DNA of 64,000 nucleotides. Source: JBFWPF01 sp050250135 (lineage in GTDB: Bacteria; Chlamydiota; Chlamydiia; Chlamydiales; JAFEGQ01). Made by a program: the position numbers and the translations under genes. Location of the stretch: contig JBFWPF010000001.1 of NCBI GenBank assembly GCA_050250135.1, positions 30,942 through 94,941 on the forward strand, in the 5' to 3' direction. This document shows, piece after piece, positions 42,445 to 50,142 of this stretch. Each line of letters starts with the position of its first letter. Positions within the stretch are counted from its first letter, which is position 1. The notes below the pieces were generated by a model, which was not told the origin of the DNA, searched no databases, and worked only from the letters and a program-made list of their open reading frames with translations.

Positions 42445-43539
42445 ATGAAGCGCTGGCTACTGGGACTACTATTGATTGGCACCGCCGCTGGGGTGGAGGG
42501 GCAACGGACAAGCTATAACCTCTGCTACGACCCGTGCGCCTACTGGGCCTGCGGCGGCTTTGAGATCGGAGTCGAAGCGCTTTACCTCAAGCCCACCTCG
42601 TGCGACTACGAGTACGCAATCCTCGATCCTCGCCCTTTCAATGCGGTCGAAACACCCACCGACCTTCCCCAGGGGAAGCAAAGGGGCATCCGCCCTTGCT
42701 ACAACTGGGGATTTCGGGTCTCGGCAGCCTACCTCTCGAGCCTCCAGTGTGAAGATGTCACCGCCCAATACACTCGATTCCACAACGGCAACTCGGCCGA
42801 CGTCAACCCGGGGCTAGGGGGGCTCTGGCCTACCCTGGGTCACCCCCGCTATATGGTCGAGACCCCCCTTTTCACGGGGGTTGAGGCTGATGAGATCGCA
42901 GCTGAGGCCGATGCTAAAATCCACTTCGACTACGACGCGGCCGACATCGAATATGGGTCGCGGGCCCTCGTGTCGAGGCGGCGGTGTGTCTGGCTCCGCA
43001 CTTTTTACGGCCTCCACTATGCGTGGATCGACCACCGGTTCAACGTGGCCTACCAGGGAACTTTGATGCCGGGGGCAGCCGATGCGCAGCGATTCTCGAC
43101 AACGGTCGAATGGAGGCGAAAGAGCTGGGGAATCGGCCCCCGCGTCGGGTTTGATGGGCGGTGGGAATCCCCTTGCGGGGTAGGGCTATGTGGCCACATC
43201 GCCTTTGCCGCCCTCGGAGGCGAGGCCCGCGACCGGGCCTTTTCTCAAGTGGATATCGTTCCCGTTGGGGGGGTACCCGAACCGATCAACGAGACCCTCT
43301 CGGTCCGCTTTTGCCACCGCCATCAGCTCTTCCCCTATGTCGACGCACGGCTCGGGGTCGACTACCTCCTCTGCCGGGGACGGGGCTACCAGATCCTCTT
43401 CGAGGTAAGCTACGAGTTTCACGCCTACATCAACACCCTCCGCCACTATCGCTTTAACGATGAGCGGGGGACCGGGGCGGCCAACTGCACCAACTTCAAC
43501 CTCGACGGTTTCTCCCTAAGCCTCAACATCCGGCTCTAA
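42445..43539 (+). CDS. MOMP-like porin 7
   Basis: 364 aa from the ATG at 42445, where the signal peptide (RWLLGLLLIGTAAGVEGQ) begins; the open frame back to 42265 runs through the inverted repeat and is rejected. Mature start CYDPCAYWACGGFEIGVEALYLKPTSCDYEYAILDPRPF with four early cysteines. Landmarks: WGFRVSAAYLSSLQCEDVTAQYTRFH, LWPTLGHPRYMVETPLF, FDYDAADIEYGSRALV, SWGIGPRVGFDGRWESPCGVGLCGHIAFAALGGE and NFNLDGFSLSLNIRL. First gene of a compact run 7-10 with gaps of 1, 27 and 8 bp. Confidence 0.9.
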   Translation: MKRWLLGLLLIGTAAGVEGQRTSYNLCYDPCAYWACGGFEIGVEALYLKPTSCDYEYAILDPRPFNAVETPTDLPQGKQRGIRPCYNWGFRVSAAYLSSLQCEDVTAQYTRFHNGNSADVNPGLGGLWPTLGHPRYMVETPLFTGVEADEIAAEADAKIHFDYDAADIEYGSRALVSRRRCVWLRTFYGLHYAWIDHRFNVAYQGTLMPGAADAQRFSTTVEWRRKSWGIGPRVGFDGRWESPCGVGLCGHIAFAALGGEARDRAFSQVDIVPVGGVPEPINETLSVRFCHRHQLFPYVDARLGVDYLLCRGRGYQILFEVSYEFHAYINTLRHYRFNDERGTGAANCTNFNLDGFSLSLNIRL

Positions 43540-43540
43540 G

Positions 43541-44533
43541 ATGCGCAAGGCAGTCGCAGCCCTCCTCCTCCCCATTGCCCTAGCGGCAAACGGCTTCACC
43601 TGTGAAGACCTCTGCGGTTTCGGGAGGTTGGAGGTAGGGGCGGGGCTAATCGCTCTTCGCCCCTCCACTTGGTCCCTCGGCTATGCGATTGAGGACGCAG
43701 GGGTCACAAGCCTGCCCCAAGGGACGATGCGTACCCTCCACCCCGAGCTCGAGATCGGCCTGCGCGCCTCCATCGGCTATGGGGCCAGAGGGGGGTGCAT
43801 CGATGCTCGGGTCGAGTACACCTACCTCCACTCTCGAGATCTCAACGGCTCCCGCTCAGACGGGACACTGTGGCAGGTGCTGATCCACCCCACCCCCTTC
43901 TCTCCCCTCACCAACATCCCGATTCCCGCCGATATCCATATCCGGTCAAAGTTCGACTACGATGGGGTCGACCTTCAACTCGCTACCCGATACATGAGAG
44001 GGCGGTGCCTCCACCTCCGCTCCTACTGCGGCGCCCACTACGTCAACCTCGACCACAAACTCGCCCAGGATATCGAAGGGGGGACCCCCGATCATTTCGA
44101 GCTCTCCCAGTTCTGGAGCGATCGCCGCTGCAGCTGGGGGATCGGCCCCCTCTTTGGCACCGACTTCAACTGGCGCTTCCACCGCTCCCTTGGGATCACC
44201 GGCCGCATCGATGTCGCCTTAGTGTCGGGTGTGACCCGCTGGAAACGGGTTGAGTTGACCGAGATTCCCTCCCTCTTCATCGATGAACGGCTGGACGTAG
44301 CTGCCAACCACATCCCTCACCTAACCCCTTACTTCCGGGCAAGCATCGGCGCCATCTACTGCGTCTACGTCCCCTGGGCCTACCAGCTCACCGTCGAGGC
44401 CTCCTACGAATTTCGCTCCTACCTCGAGGGGCTGAACCTTTTCCGCTTTAACGACGAGCGGGCAACGGGGAGCAACTACTGCCTCCCCTTTAACCTAGAC
44501 GGCCCTGTTTTGATGGTCCGCCTCGTGATTTAA
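43541..44533 (+). CDS. MOMP-like porin 8
   Basis: 330 aa, the shortest member. Its ATG starts one base after the porin 7 stop, so translation is probably coupled. Signal peptide RKAVAALLLPIALAANG; mature start CEDLCGFGRLEVGAGLIALRPSTWSLGYAIED, where the usual TSCDF/Y is replaced by TWSLGY, losing the conserved cysteine. Landmarks: GLRASIGYGARGGCIDARVEYTYLH, FDYDGVDLQLATRYMRG, SWGIGPLFGTDFNWRFHRSLGITGRIDVALVSG and PFNLDGPVLMVRLVI. Confidence 0.9.
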   Translation: MRKAVAALLLPIALAANGFTCEDLCGFGRLEVGAGLIALRPSTWSLGYAIEDAGVTSLPQGTMRTLHPELEIGLRASIGYGARGGCIDARVEYTYLHSRDLNGSRSDGTLWQVLIHPTPFSPLTNIPIPADIHIRSKFDYDGVDLQLATRYMRGRCLHLRSYCGAHYVNLDHKLAQDIEGGTPDHFELSQFWSDRRCSWGIGPLFGTDFNWRFHRSLGITGRIDVALVSGVTRWKRVELTEIPSLFIDERLDVAANHIPHLTPYFRASIGAIYCVYVPWAYQLTVEASYEFRSYLEGLNLFRFNDERATGSNYCLPFNLDGPVLMVRLVI

Positions 44534-44560
44534 ATGGCTCCAATCTTTTACTTTTAGACC

Positions 44561-45595
44561 ATGATCCGTTGGCTCTTTCTCCTCTTCGCTGCCCCATTGT
44601 GTGCTCTGCCTGAAACGATGTGCCATCCCGAGATCATGGTTGAAGGGCTCTACCTCCACCCCACCGCATGCGATCTTGACTTTGTGATCCAAGACAGCCG
44701 CCCCTTCAACCCGGCCACCACCCCCCTTGACCTCCCGCAAGGGGACTCCCACAACATCCGCCCCGATTTCAATGGGGGGGTCCGACTCGCCCTCGGCTAC
44801 TTTATCAACTGTTGGCAACTCCGCCTCGTCTACACCTACCTCTCGACCCTCGAGCGGCGCACCTTTATCCCAATGGAGGGGGAGGGGCAATGGCCTGTTG
44901 CTGTCCACCCCCGCTACACCGACGGCACCCCCCTCTTCCCCCCCCTTGCTGCCACCGAAATCGCCCCCCTCACGTTCGCCAAGGGGACGAGCCACTACCA
45001 GACCTTCCAGCTCGAGTGGGGGCGCGATTTTGCCCCCAAATGCCGCCTCTACCTCCGCTCCTATGGCGCGCTCCAACTCGCCTACATCGGAAACGCCCTT
45101 GAGGCCTTCTACCGGGGGACCGAAAGGCCCGGTGAAGCCGATGCCAGCCGCTACCAGTCGAAATCGAACTGGAACCGGTGGTGCTGGGGGGCCGGCCCCC
45201 TCTTTGGCACCACCCTCCGCTACACCCTCGGCTACAACTTCGGCGTCGGCGCCCTCCTCCAAATGGGGGTAATGGCGGGTCAGACCCACGGCGACATCAA
45301 GCAGTGGATCGAGATCGAGGCGACCGACGGGACACCCCAAGTGACGGAGCATCTCGATGTCTTCCGCCGCTACCGCCTCCTGATCTTTCCCTTCTTTGAA
45401 GGAAAGATCGGGATCAACTATCTCTGGTGCTGTGGGGACTGCTTCACGATGCTGATCGAGCTCGGCTACGGCTTTCTCAGCTACATCAATAGCGTGGAGC
45501 GGTTTACCTTTAACGACCAGAGGGGAACAGGGATGAGCAGCTGCTACAGCTTTGGGCTCGACGGGGTCTACCTCCAATTCAAACTGCAACTATAG
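44561..45595 (+). CDS. MOMP-like porin 9
   Basis: 344 aa. Signal peptide RWLFLLFAAPLCALP; mature start MCHPEIMVEGLYLHPTACDLDFVIQDSRPF. Landmarks: GVRLALGYFINCWQLRLVYTYLS, QWPVAVHPRYTDGTPLF, CWGAGPLFGTTLRYTLGYNFGVGALLQMGVMAGQ (Ala instead of the usual Ile), INYLWCCGDCFTMLIELGYGFLSYIN and GLDGVYLQFKLQL. Long open frames on the opposite strand here are shadows of its biased codons. Confidence 0.9.
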   Translation: MIRWLFLLFAAPLCALPETMCHPEIMVEGLYLHPTACDLDFVIQDSRPFNPATTPLDLPQGDSHNIRPDFNGGVRLALGYFINCWQLRLVYTYLSTLERRTFIPMEGEGQWPVAVHPRYTDGTPLFPPLAATEIAPLTFAKGTSHYQTFQLEWGRDFAPKCRLYLRSYGALQLAYIGNALEAFYRGTERPGEADASRYQSKSNWNRWCWGAGPLFGTTLRYTLGYNFGVGALLQMGVMAGQTHGDIKQWIEIEATDGTPQVTEHLDVFRRYRLLIFPFFEGKIGINYLWCCGDCFTMLIELGYGFLSYINSVERFTFNDQRGTGMSSCYSFGLDGVYLQFKLQL

Positions 45596-45603
45596 GGATT
45601 ATC

Positions 45604-46671
45604 ATGCGCCGCCTCCTATTGCTCCTCCTTCTCCCCTTTGTCCCGGCGCAGGCGATCTACTACTGCTGCCCCAACTACTGCTTCAACCCCTGCTACTCCT
45701 GGACCTATGGGAAGCTCCAGCTCTCCGCTGAGGCCTTCTACGCCAAGCCCCACACCTGCGACCTCGACTTTGTCATCCAAGATCCCCGCCCACCAAGCAG
45801 CGCCACTGCAGACTTTCTCCCTCAAGGGAAAAATATCGCCGTCCGCCCCGAATATGAGTGGGCCCCGCGGATCCTCGTTACCTATGTTGTTCCAGGAGGG
45901 TGCGTCGATTTTTCCGGGATCTACACCGGCTTCCACCACTCCAACAAGCGGTGTATCTTCCAGCAGGGCGATGGGGGCCTCTGGCCGGTCAATGTAAACC
46001 CGCTTTACATGGGCCTTACCCCACTCTTTTCGGGCAACGTGATGGGGGAGGCGGTCGCCGCCTATGCCAAGGGGCGCTCCCGCTATGACTTTGACTCGGG
46101 TGAGCTCCAGTTTGCCCTGCGCGGCCCCTTAGGCTCGCGCGTCTGCACCCGGATCTTTGCCGCTGTCCATATCATGCAGCTGAACCAGTACCTTGACTCC
46201 GAGTTTTTCGGCCTCACATTCCCGGTGCTGGGCGCCCAATTGCTCGAATCGGCGAGCCTCCACAACAAGCAAAAGGTCTGGGGGGTCGGCCCTAAGGTCG
46301 GCTTTGACGCCCATCTTAACCTCTGGTGTGGCTTTGGCGTCGGAGGAAAGATCGCCGCAGCGGTCCTCGCTGGCCGGTCATGCGGCCACCTCTGGCAGGG
46401 GGTGGAGATCTCCTCGGGCGTCGACGAGACGATGGACATCTCGGAGATGAAGTTTGGGCGGGTCTTCCCCCAGTTTGAGACCCGCCTCGGCATCGACTAC
46501 ACCTACTGCTGGTGTGCCTCCCTTTGGCACCTCGAAATCGGTTACCAGTTCATCAGCTACATCAACCTCCTCTGCAACACCTCCTTTAACGACCAGCGGG
46601 CGACTAGCGTAAACCGCCCCGCCTCCTTTAACCTCGATGGCCTCTATATCCGCCTTAGCTTACAGATATAA
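45604..46671 (+). CDS. MOMP-like porin 10
   Basis: 355 aa, starting 8 bp after porin 9. Signal peptide RRLLLLLLLPFVPAQA; mature start YYCCPNYCFNPCYSWTYGKLQLSAEAFYAKPHTCDLDFVIQDPRPP with five early cysteines. Landmarks: APRILVTYVVPGGCVDFSGIYTGFHH, LWPVNVNPLYMGLTPLF, VWGVGPKVGFDAHLNLWCGFGVGGKIAAAVLAGR and SFNLDGLYIRLSLQI. Last gene of the array; the palindrome copy 4 overlaps the codons of NVNPLYM. A new promoter begins at 46672, one base after the stop. Confidence 0.9.
   Translation: MRRLLLLLLLPFVPAQAIYYCCPNYCFNPCYSWTYGKLQLSAEAFYAKPHTCDLDFVIQDPRPPSSATADFLPQGKNIAVRPEYEWAPRILVTYVVPGGCVDFSGIYTGFHHSNKRCIFQQGDGGLWPVNVNPLYMGLTPLFSGNVMGEAVAAYAKGRSRYDFDSGELQFALRGPLGSRVCTRIFAAVHIMQLNQYLDSEFFGLTFPVLGAQLLESASLHNKQKVWGVGPKVGFDAHLNLWCGFGVGGKIAAAVLAGRSCGHLWQGVEISSGVDETMDISEMKFGRVFPQFETRLGIDYTYCWCASLWHLEIGYQFISYINLLCNTSFNDQRATSVNRPASFNLDGLYIRLSLQI
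45993..46009. repeat. Copy 4 of the dispersed palindrome (inside porin 10)
   Basis: TGTAAACCCGCTTTACA, one change from the consensus. It lies where all other porins have the LWP...HPRY phrase, and encodes V-N-P-L-Y; the alignment with paralogues shows this piece has diverged toward the palindrome. Confidence 0.6.
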
Positions 46672-46700
46672 TTGACTTTAAATCCCCTTTCCTGTATAAT
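46672..46700 (+). promoter_or_regulatory. Strong housekeeping promoter of the gene at 46719
   Basis: TTGACT (46672-46677), 17-nt spacer, TATAAT (46695-46700). The TTGACT begins right after the porin 10 stop codon. Confidence 0.85.
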
Positions 46701-46718
46701 TTAAAATAAAAATTATAT

Positions 46719-47384
46719 ATGGATATCCTTGCAGGTGCTGCCCAGCTTGGTGCTGTGGCCCTCCACTACCCCCTTCGCTCATCTCAAGTTATCGTATCGG
46801 CCCTCCCTTGGGTCCATCTTGCCTACTACAAGCTAGCTCCCCGGAGCCACCGCTCCGAGAGGCTGATGCATGCCTCCTGGATAGCCAGCGGCCTCTTTGG
46901 CCTAGCCACCACCACAGGGCTTGCCCGCTTAGCCTCGGCAACCAGCGCGGCGATGGGAGGGCTTAGCCTCTTCCTCTACCTCCGCGCTCCCAAGCTCACA
47001 TTCGCACACAGAGAGGAGGGTGGCGGGATACCCCTCTACTGCAGAGATGTGGACTTTGAGCAGAACTTTGTAACCCGGCTCAATAAGGCGGAGTTTACCC
47101 ACTTTCCCTGGTCCCATGTTTTCATCGACAACTTCAATGGGCATCGGTCGCCTAATGCTTTTGAGATGCAAGATGGGTGCTTTAAGGACTATTGGGAAAC
47201 TGTGGAGCAGGCGAAGGGGGGCTCCGTTCTCCTTATCACGACGATGGAGCCTTCGGGAAGGTCCATGATAGAGGCCCAGTCCCGGATGAAAGCCTTCATC
47301 GAGCGGGGTCACCGATTCGAGATGATAAAGGACCCCTCATTTGAAGATCTGATCGCCCTACTGGAAAAGCTAGGGGCGGCTTGA
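46719..47384 (+). CDS. Two-part membrane-anchored hypothetical protein
   Basis: 221 aa. The N-terminal third is hydrophobic: ~8-40 (AAQLGAVALHYPLRSSQVIVSALPWVHLAYY) and ~53-90 (ASWIASGLFGLATTTGLARLASATSAAMGGLSLFLYL), two lobes separated by a basic turn. The C-terminal ~125 residues are a soluble alpha/beta domain with VFIDNFNGHR, GGSVLLITTMEPSGRSMIEAQSRMKAFIERGHRFEMI and an ending SFEDLIALLEKLGAA. No family is recognised. The layout (bilobed hydrophobic N-terminus plus a cytosol-facing domain) fits chlamydial inclusion membrane proteins. No ribosome site; the predicted leader is only about 12 nt. Confidence 0.7.
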   Translation: MDILAGAAQLGAVALHYPLRSSQVIVSALPWVHLAYYKLAPRSHRSERLMHASWIASGLFGLATTTGLARLASATSAAMGGLSLFLYLRAPKLTFAHREEGGGIPLYCRDVDFEQNFVTRLNKAEFTHFPWSHVFIDNFNGHRSPNAFEMQDGCFKDYWETVEQAKGGSVLLITTMEPSGRSMIEAQSRMKAFIERGHRFEMIKDPSFEDLIALLEKLGAA

Positions 47385-47398
47385 TATCCTCCTCCCCT

Positions 47399-49483
47399 AT
47401 GCTCACCCTTAATCCCGCACAGCTCCAAGCAGCAGAACATATCGAAGGGCCCCTTCTTGTCCTCGCGGGCGCAGGGGCGGGCAAGACCCGCATTGTAACC
47501 GCCAGGGTCGCCCGCCTGATCGAACTCGGCGTCTCGCCTAGCGCCATACTCGCCGTCACCTTCACCAATAAGGCGGCCGGGGAGATGAAGGAGCGGATCT
47601 TACGCGCCTGCCACAAGAATGTCCTCGTCTCGACCTTCCACAGCCTTGGCGCCCGGATCCTCCGGGAATCGATTGGCGAGCTGGGCTTCTCTTCCGACTT
47701 TGTCATCTACGATGAGGAGGATAGCCAAAAGCTACTCAAAGCTTGCCTCGAGCAGGTGGGTGCCCCCAAGGAGGTAAAGCCCAAAGCGATTCGGGGGCTC
47801 ATCTCCGATGCGAAAAACAGCCAAACGCCCCCCGAGGCGCTGAGTACCTCGGGGCTCACGACCAAAGCGGAGCGCCTCTTCCCCGAGGTCTACGCCCTCT
47901 ACCAGGCCAAGCTCAAGGAGTACAACGCCCTCGACTTCGACGACCTCCTCTTCCTCACCGTCCGCCTCTTTCAGGAGCATCCCGAAACCTTGCGGCGCTA
48001 TCAGGAGCGGTGGCAGTTCACCCTGATCGACGAGTACCAGGACACCAACCAAGCCCAGTACCTGATGAGCCGCTACTTAGCGGGCGAGCGGCAGAATCTC
48101 TTTGTGGTGGGCGATCCCGACCAGTCGATCTACTCCTGGCGGGGCGCCAACATCAGCAACATCCTCGACTTTGAGAAGGACTATCCCGGCGCCAAGGTGG
48201 TGCGGCTTGAGCAGAACTACCGGAGCACGAACACGATACTCGAGGCGGCCAACGCCCTCATCCAACACAACCGGGGGCGCTACGAGAAAAACCTCTGGAG
48301 CGAGCTCGGCGCGGGGGAGCCGATCCGGATCGCCCGGGTCGGGTCGGAGCGGGAGGAGGCCGACCTGATCGTCCGGGAGATCGACCGGTTCCACACTCGC
48401 GAGGAGATCTCCCTCGACGAGATAGTGGTTTTCTACCGGACAAACGCTCAGTCCCGCCCCTTTGAAGATGCCCTCCTCGCCCGCCGTATCCCTTACGTGA
48501 TCGTCGGCGGCCTCTCCTTCTACCAGCGGCGGGAGATCAAGGACATCCTTGCTCTCCTCCGCGTCCTCGCAACCGGCTCCGACTACCTCTCCTTTGCCCG
48601 CACCGTCAACATCCCCAAGCGGGGCCTTGGCAACACCACCCTCCAGAAGATCGAGGCCTACGCCAGCGAGCACCAACGGCCCCTCCTTGCCGCCTGTGAG
48701 GAGACACCCGGCCTCTCCAAAAAGCAAAAGGAGGGGCTTGCCGACTACCTCGCCCTCATCCGTGCCTTGCGCGAGGTTCAGGAGAGGGCCCCTCTCTATG
48801 AACTGGTCTACCAGGCGATCAAGCAGTCGGGCTATGTCTCTTACCTCAAGGAGGACATGGAGACCTACCAGGATCGGAAGGAGAACCTCGACGAGCTTGT
48901 CTCCAAAGCCTCCGAATGGGGCGAGCAGAATCCCGAAGGGACCCTCGGTGCCTTTTTAGAAGAGCTCTCCCTAAAATCGACACTCGATGAAACGGCCGGC
49001 CCTGATGAGCGGATCAGCTTGATGACCCTCCACAACGGGAAGGGGCTCGAATTCACCGCCACCTTTATCGCCGGGATGGAGGAGGGGCTTTTTCCCCACA
49101 TCAACTCGGCTGGCTCTCCCGAAGCGCTTGAGGAGGAGCGGCGCCTCTGTTACGTCGGGATGACCCGCGCCAAGCGCCACCTAACCCTCACCCACGCCAC
49201 CTTCCGCTTTATTTGGGGCTCCTCTCAAACGATGCGCCCCAGCCGCTTCCTCCGAGAGATTCCGAAAAAGTACACCCAGGAGATGGCCGGCCCGGTCGAT
49301 ACCTTCCTCCACCGCTCAGCCACCTTTTCTACGGGAGACAGGTTGGAGCATCCCGACTTTGGCTGCGGAGTCATTCAGGAGATCGGGACCAACTCCCTCG
49401 GTGTAGTTTATCGGGTCCAATTCGAGCGGGATGGGTCGGAGAGGACCCTAGTTGCCAAGTACGCTTCCCTCTACCCCGCGTAG
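47399..49483 (+). CDS. uvrD: ATP-dependent DNA helicase, UvrD/PcrA family
   Basis: 694 aa from the ATG at 47399. SF1A helicase motifs in order: AGAGAGKTRIVTARVARL (I), VTFTNKAAGEMKER (Ia), FTLIDEYQDTN (II), VVGDPDQSIYSWRGA (III), VRLEQNYRST (IV), SLMTLHNGKGLEF (V) and RLCYVGMTRAKRHLTL (VI). The C-terminal small domain (GDRLEHPDFGCGVIQEIG...VQFERDGSERTLV) is that of PcrA-like enzymes. It acts in nucleotide-excision repair, mismatch repair and removal of RecA filaments. C. trachomatis uvrD is CT608, near ahpC/groEL2/DUF1343 (CT603-605), so this is consistent with a rearranged conserved block. No ribosome site precedes the ATG. Confidence 0.95.
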   Translation: MLTLNPAQLQAAEHIEGPLLVLAGAGAGKTRIVTARVARLIELGVSPSAILAVTFTNKAAGEMKERILRACHKNVLVSTFHSLGARILRESIGELGFSSDFVIYDEEDSQKLLKACLEQVGAPKEVKPKAIRGLISDAKNSQTPPEALSTSGLTTKAERLFPEVYALYQAKLKEYNALDFDDLLFLTVRLFQEHPETLRRYQERWQFTLIDEYQDTNQAQYLMSRYLAGERQNLFVVGDPDQSIYSWRGANISNILDFEKDYPGAKVVRLEQNYRSTNTILEAANALIQHNRGRYEKNLWSELGAGEPIRIARVGSEREEADLIVREIDRFHTREEISLDEIVVFYRTNAQSRPFEDALLARRIPYVIVGGLSFYQRREIKDILALLRVLATGSDYLSFARTVNIPKRGLGNTTLQKIEAYASEHQRPLLAACEETPGLSKKQKEGLADYLALIRALREVQERAPLYELVYQAIKQSGYVSYLKEDMETYQDRKENLDELVSKASEWGEQNPEGTLGAFLEELSLKSTLDETAGPDERISLMTLHNGKGLEFTATFIAGMEEGLFPHINSAGSPEALEEERRLCYVGMTRAKRHLTLTHATFRFIWGSSQTMRPSRFLREIPKKYTQEMAGPVDTFLHRSATFSTGDRLEHPDFGCGVIQEIGTNSLGVVYRVQFERDGSERTLVAKYASLYPA

Positions 49484-50137
49484 GTATTTCCGAAGGTCCT
49501 CCCGCCCATCGAGCACCGGTCGGAGGTCCTCTCTCTTTGAGAAACGGATGATCTCCTCATCTGTCAGTCGGTAGGCAATCGCCCGAGCGCCCCTCGCATC
49601 GCTAATCGCCTCCAGCTTCCGCAGCAATCGACTCAGTGTCCTGTGCCGCCTTACCCGCCTCCCCACCCCAAGGCCCATCAGCACAGCTGGCAGCACCTTA
49701 AGGGGCATAAACAGAGGCCATCCCAGTCCAATAGAGACGAAATCGGCAAAGAGGGGGAGCATCACAGCACCTAGAAAGGCCCACACCTCCCAAGGGCGCT
49801 CGATCATCGGCCCTAGCCACCGCCTGAGCAGGCTCCCGCTGACCCAGTAGGCAAAGATCTCCTCGAACTTGGGTTCATTGAGATGGGCCCGTCCTGCATG
49901 GACCAGCTCGTGGGCGACCAGCTCTTCCCGCGAGTAGAGCCCCAGGTAGCGCTCCTTAGTCCGAAAGGCCTCTCGCAGCTGGATCCCCTTACTGGGGTCC
50001 ATAAAGCCCCCATGCCAAGGCATCAGCCCTTCATTGCTGTAGGTAACGGGGACCCAGGTAGGGGCAACATCAAATAGCACCCGAACCCTCTCAACGGCCG
50101 GCTGCAGCTCTAAGGGGAAGAGCCCCTCCCCCTCCAT
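49448..50137 (-). CDS. Membrane-associated zincin-like metalloprotease
   Basis: 229 aa from the ATG at 50137, six bases after the stop of the next gene upstream; the frame back to 50344 overlaps that gene and gives a basic, low-complexity tail, so it is rejected. The zinc motif LVAHELVHAGRAHLNEPKFEE near residue 75-95 contains HExxH and a later Glu, as in gluzincin-type peptidases. Two hydrophobic segments follow (~115-165: WEVWAFLGAVMLPLFADFVSIGLGWPLFMPLKVLPAVLMGLGVG). The likely active site faces the cytosol or membrane; substrate is unknown. The 3' end overlaps uvrD by 36 bp tail to tail. Probably co-transcribed with the 650-aa membrane protein. Confidence 0.78.
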   Translation of the reverse strand: MEGEGLFPLELQPAVERVRVLFDVAPTWVPVTYSNEGLMPWHGGFMDPSKGIQLREAFRTKERYLGLYSREELVAHELVHAGRAHLNEPKFEEIFAYWVSGSLLRRWLGPMIERPWEVWAFLGAVMLPLFADFVSIGLGWPLFMPLKVLPAVLMGLGVGRRVRRHRTLSRLLRKLEAISDARGARAIAYRLTDEEIIRFSKREDLRPVLDGREDLRKYLRGVEGSVLGN

Positions 50138-50142
50138 AGACT

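Noticed and set aside
44495..45589. 364-aa open frame antisense to porin 9
   Set aside because: It is the mirror of a codon-biased GC-rich gene; the product is low complexity (Glu, Gly, Val) with no motif, while the plus-strand protein belongs to a clear family.
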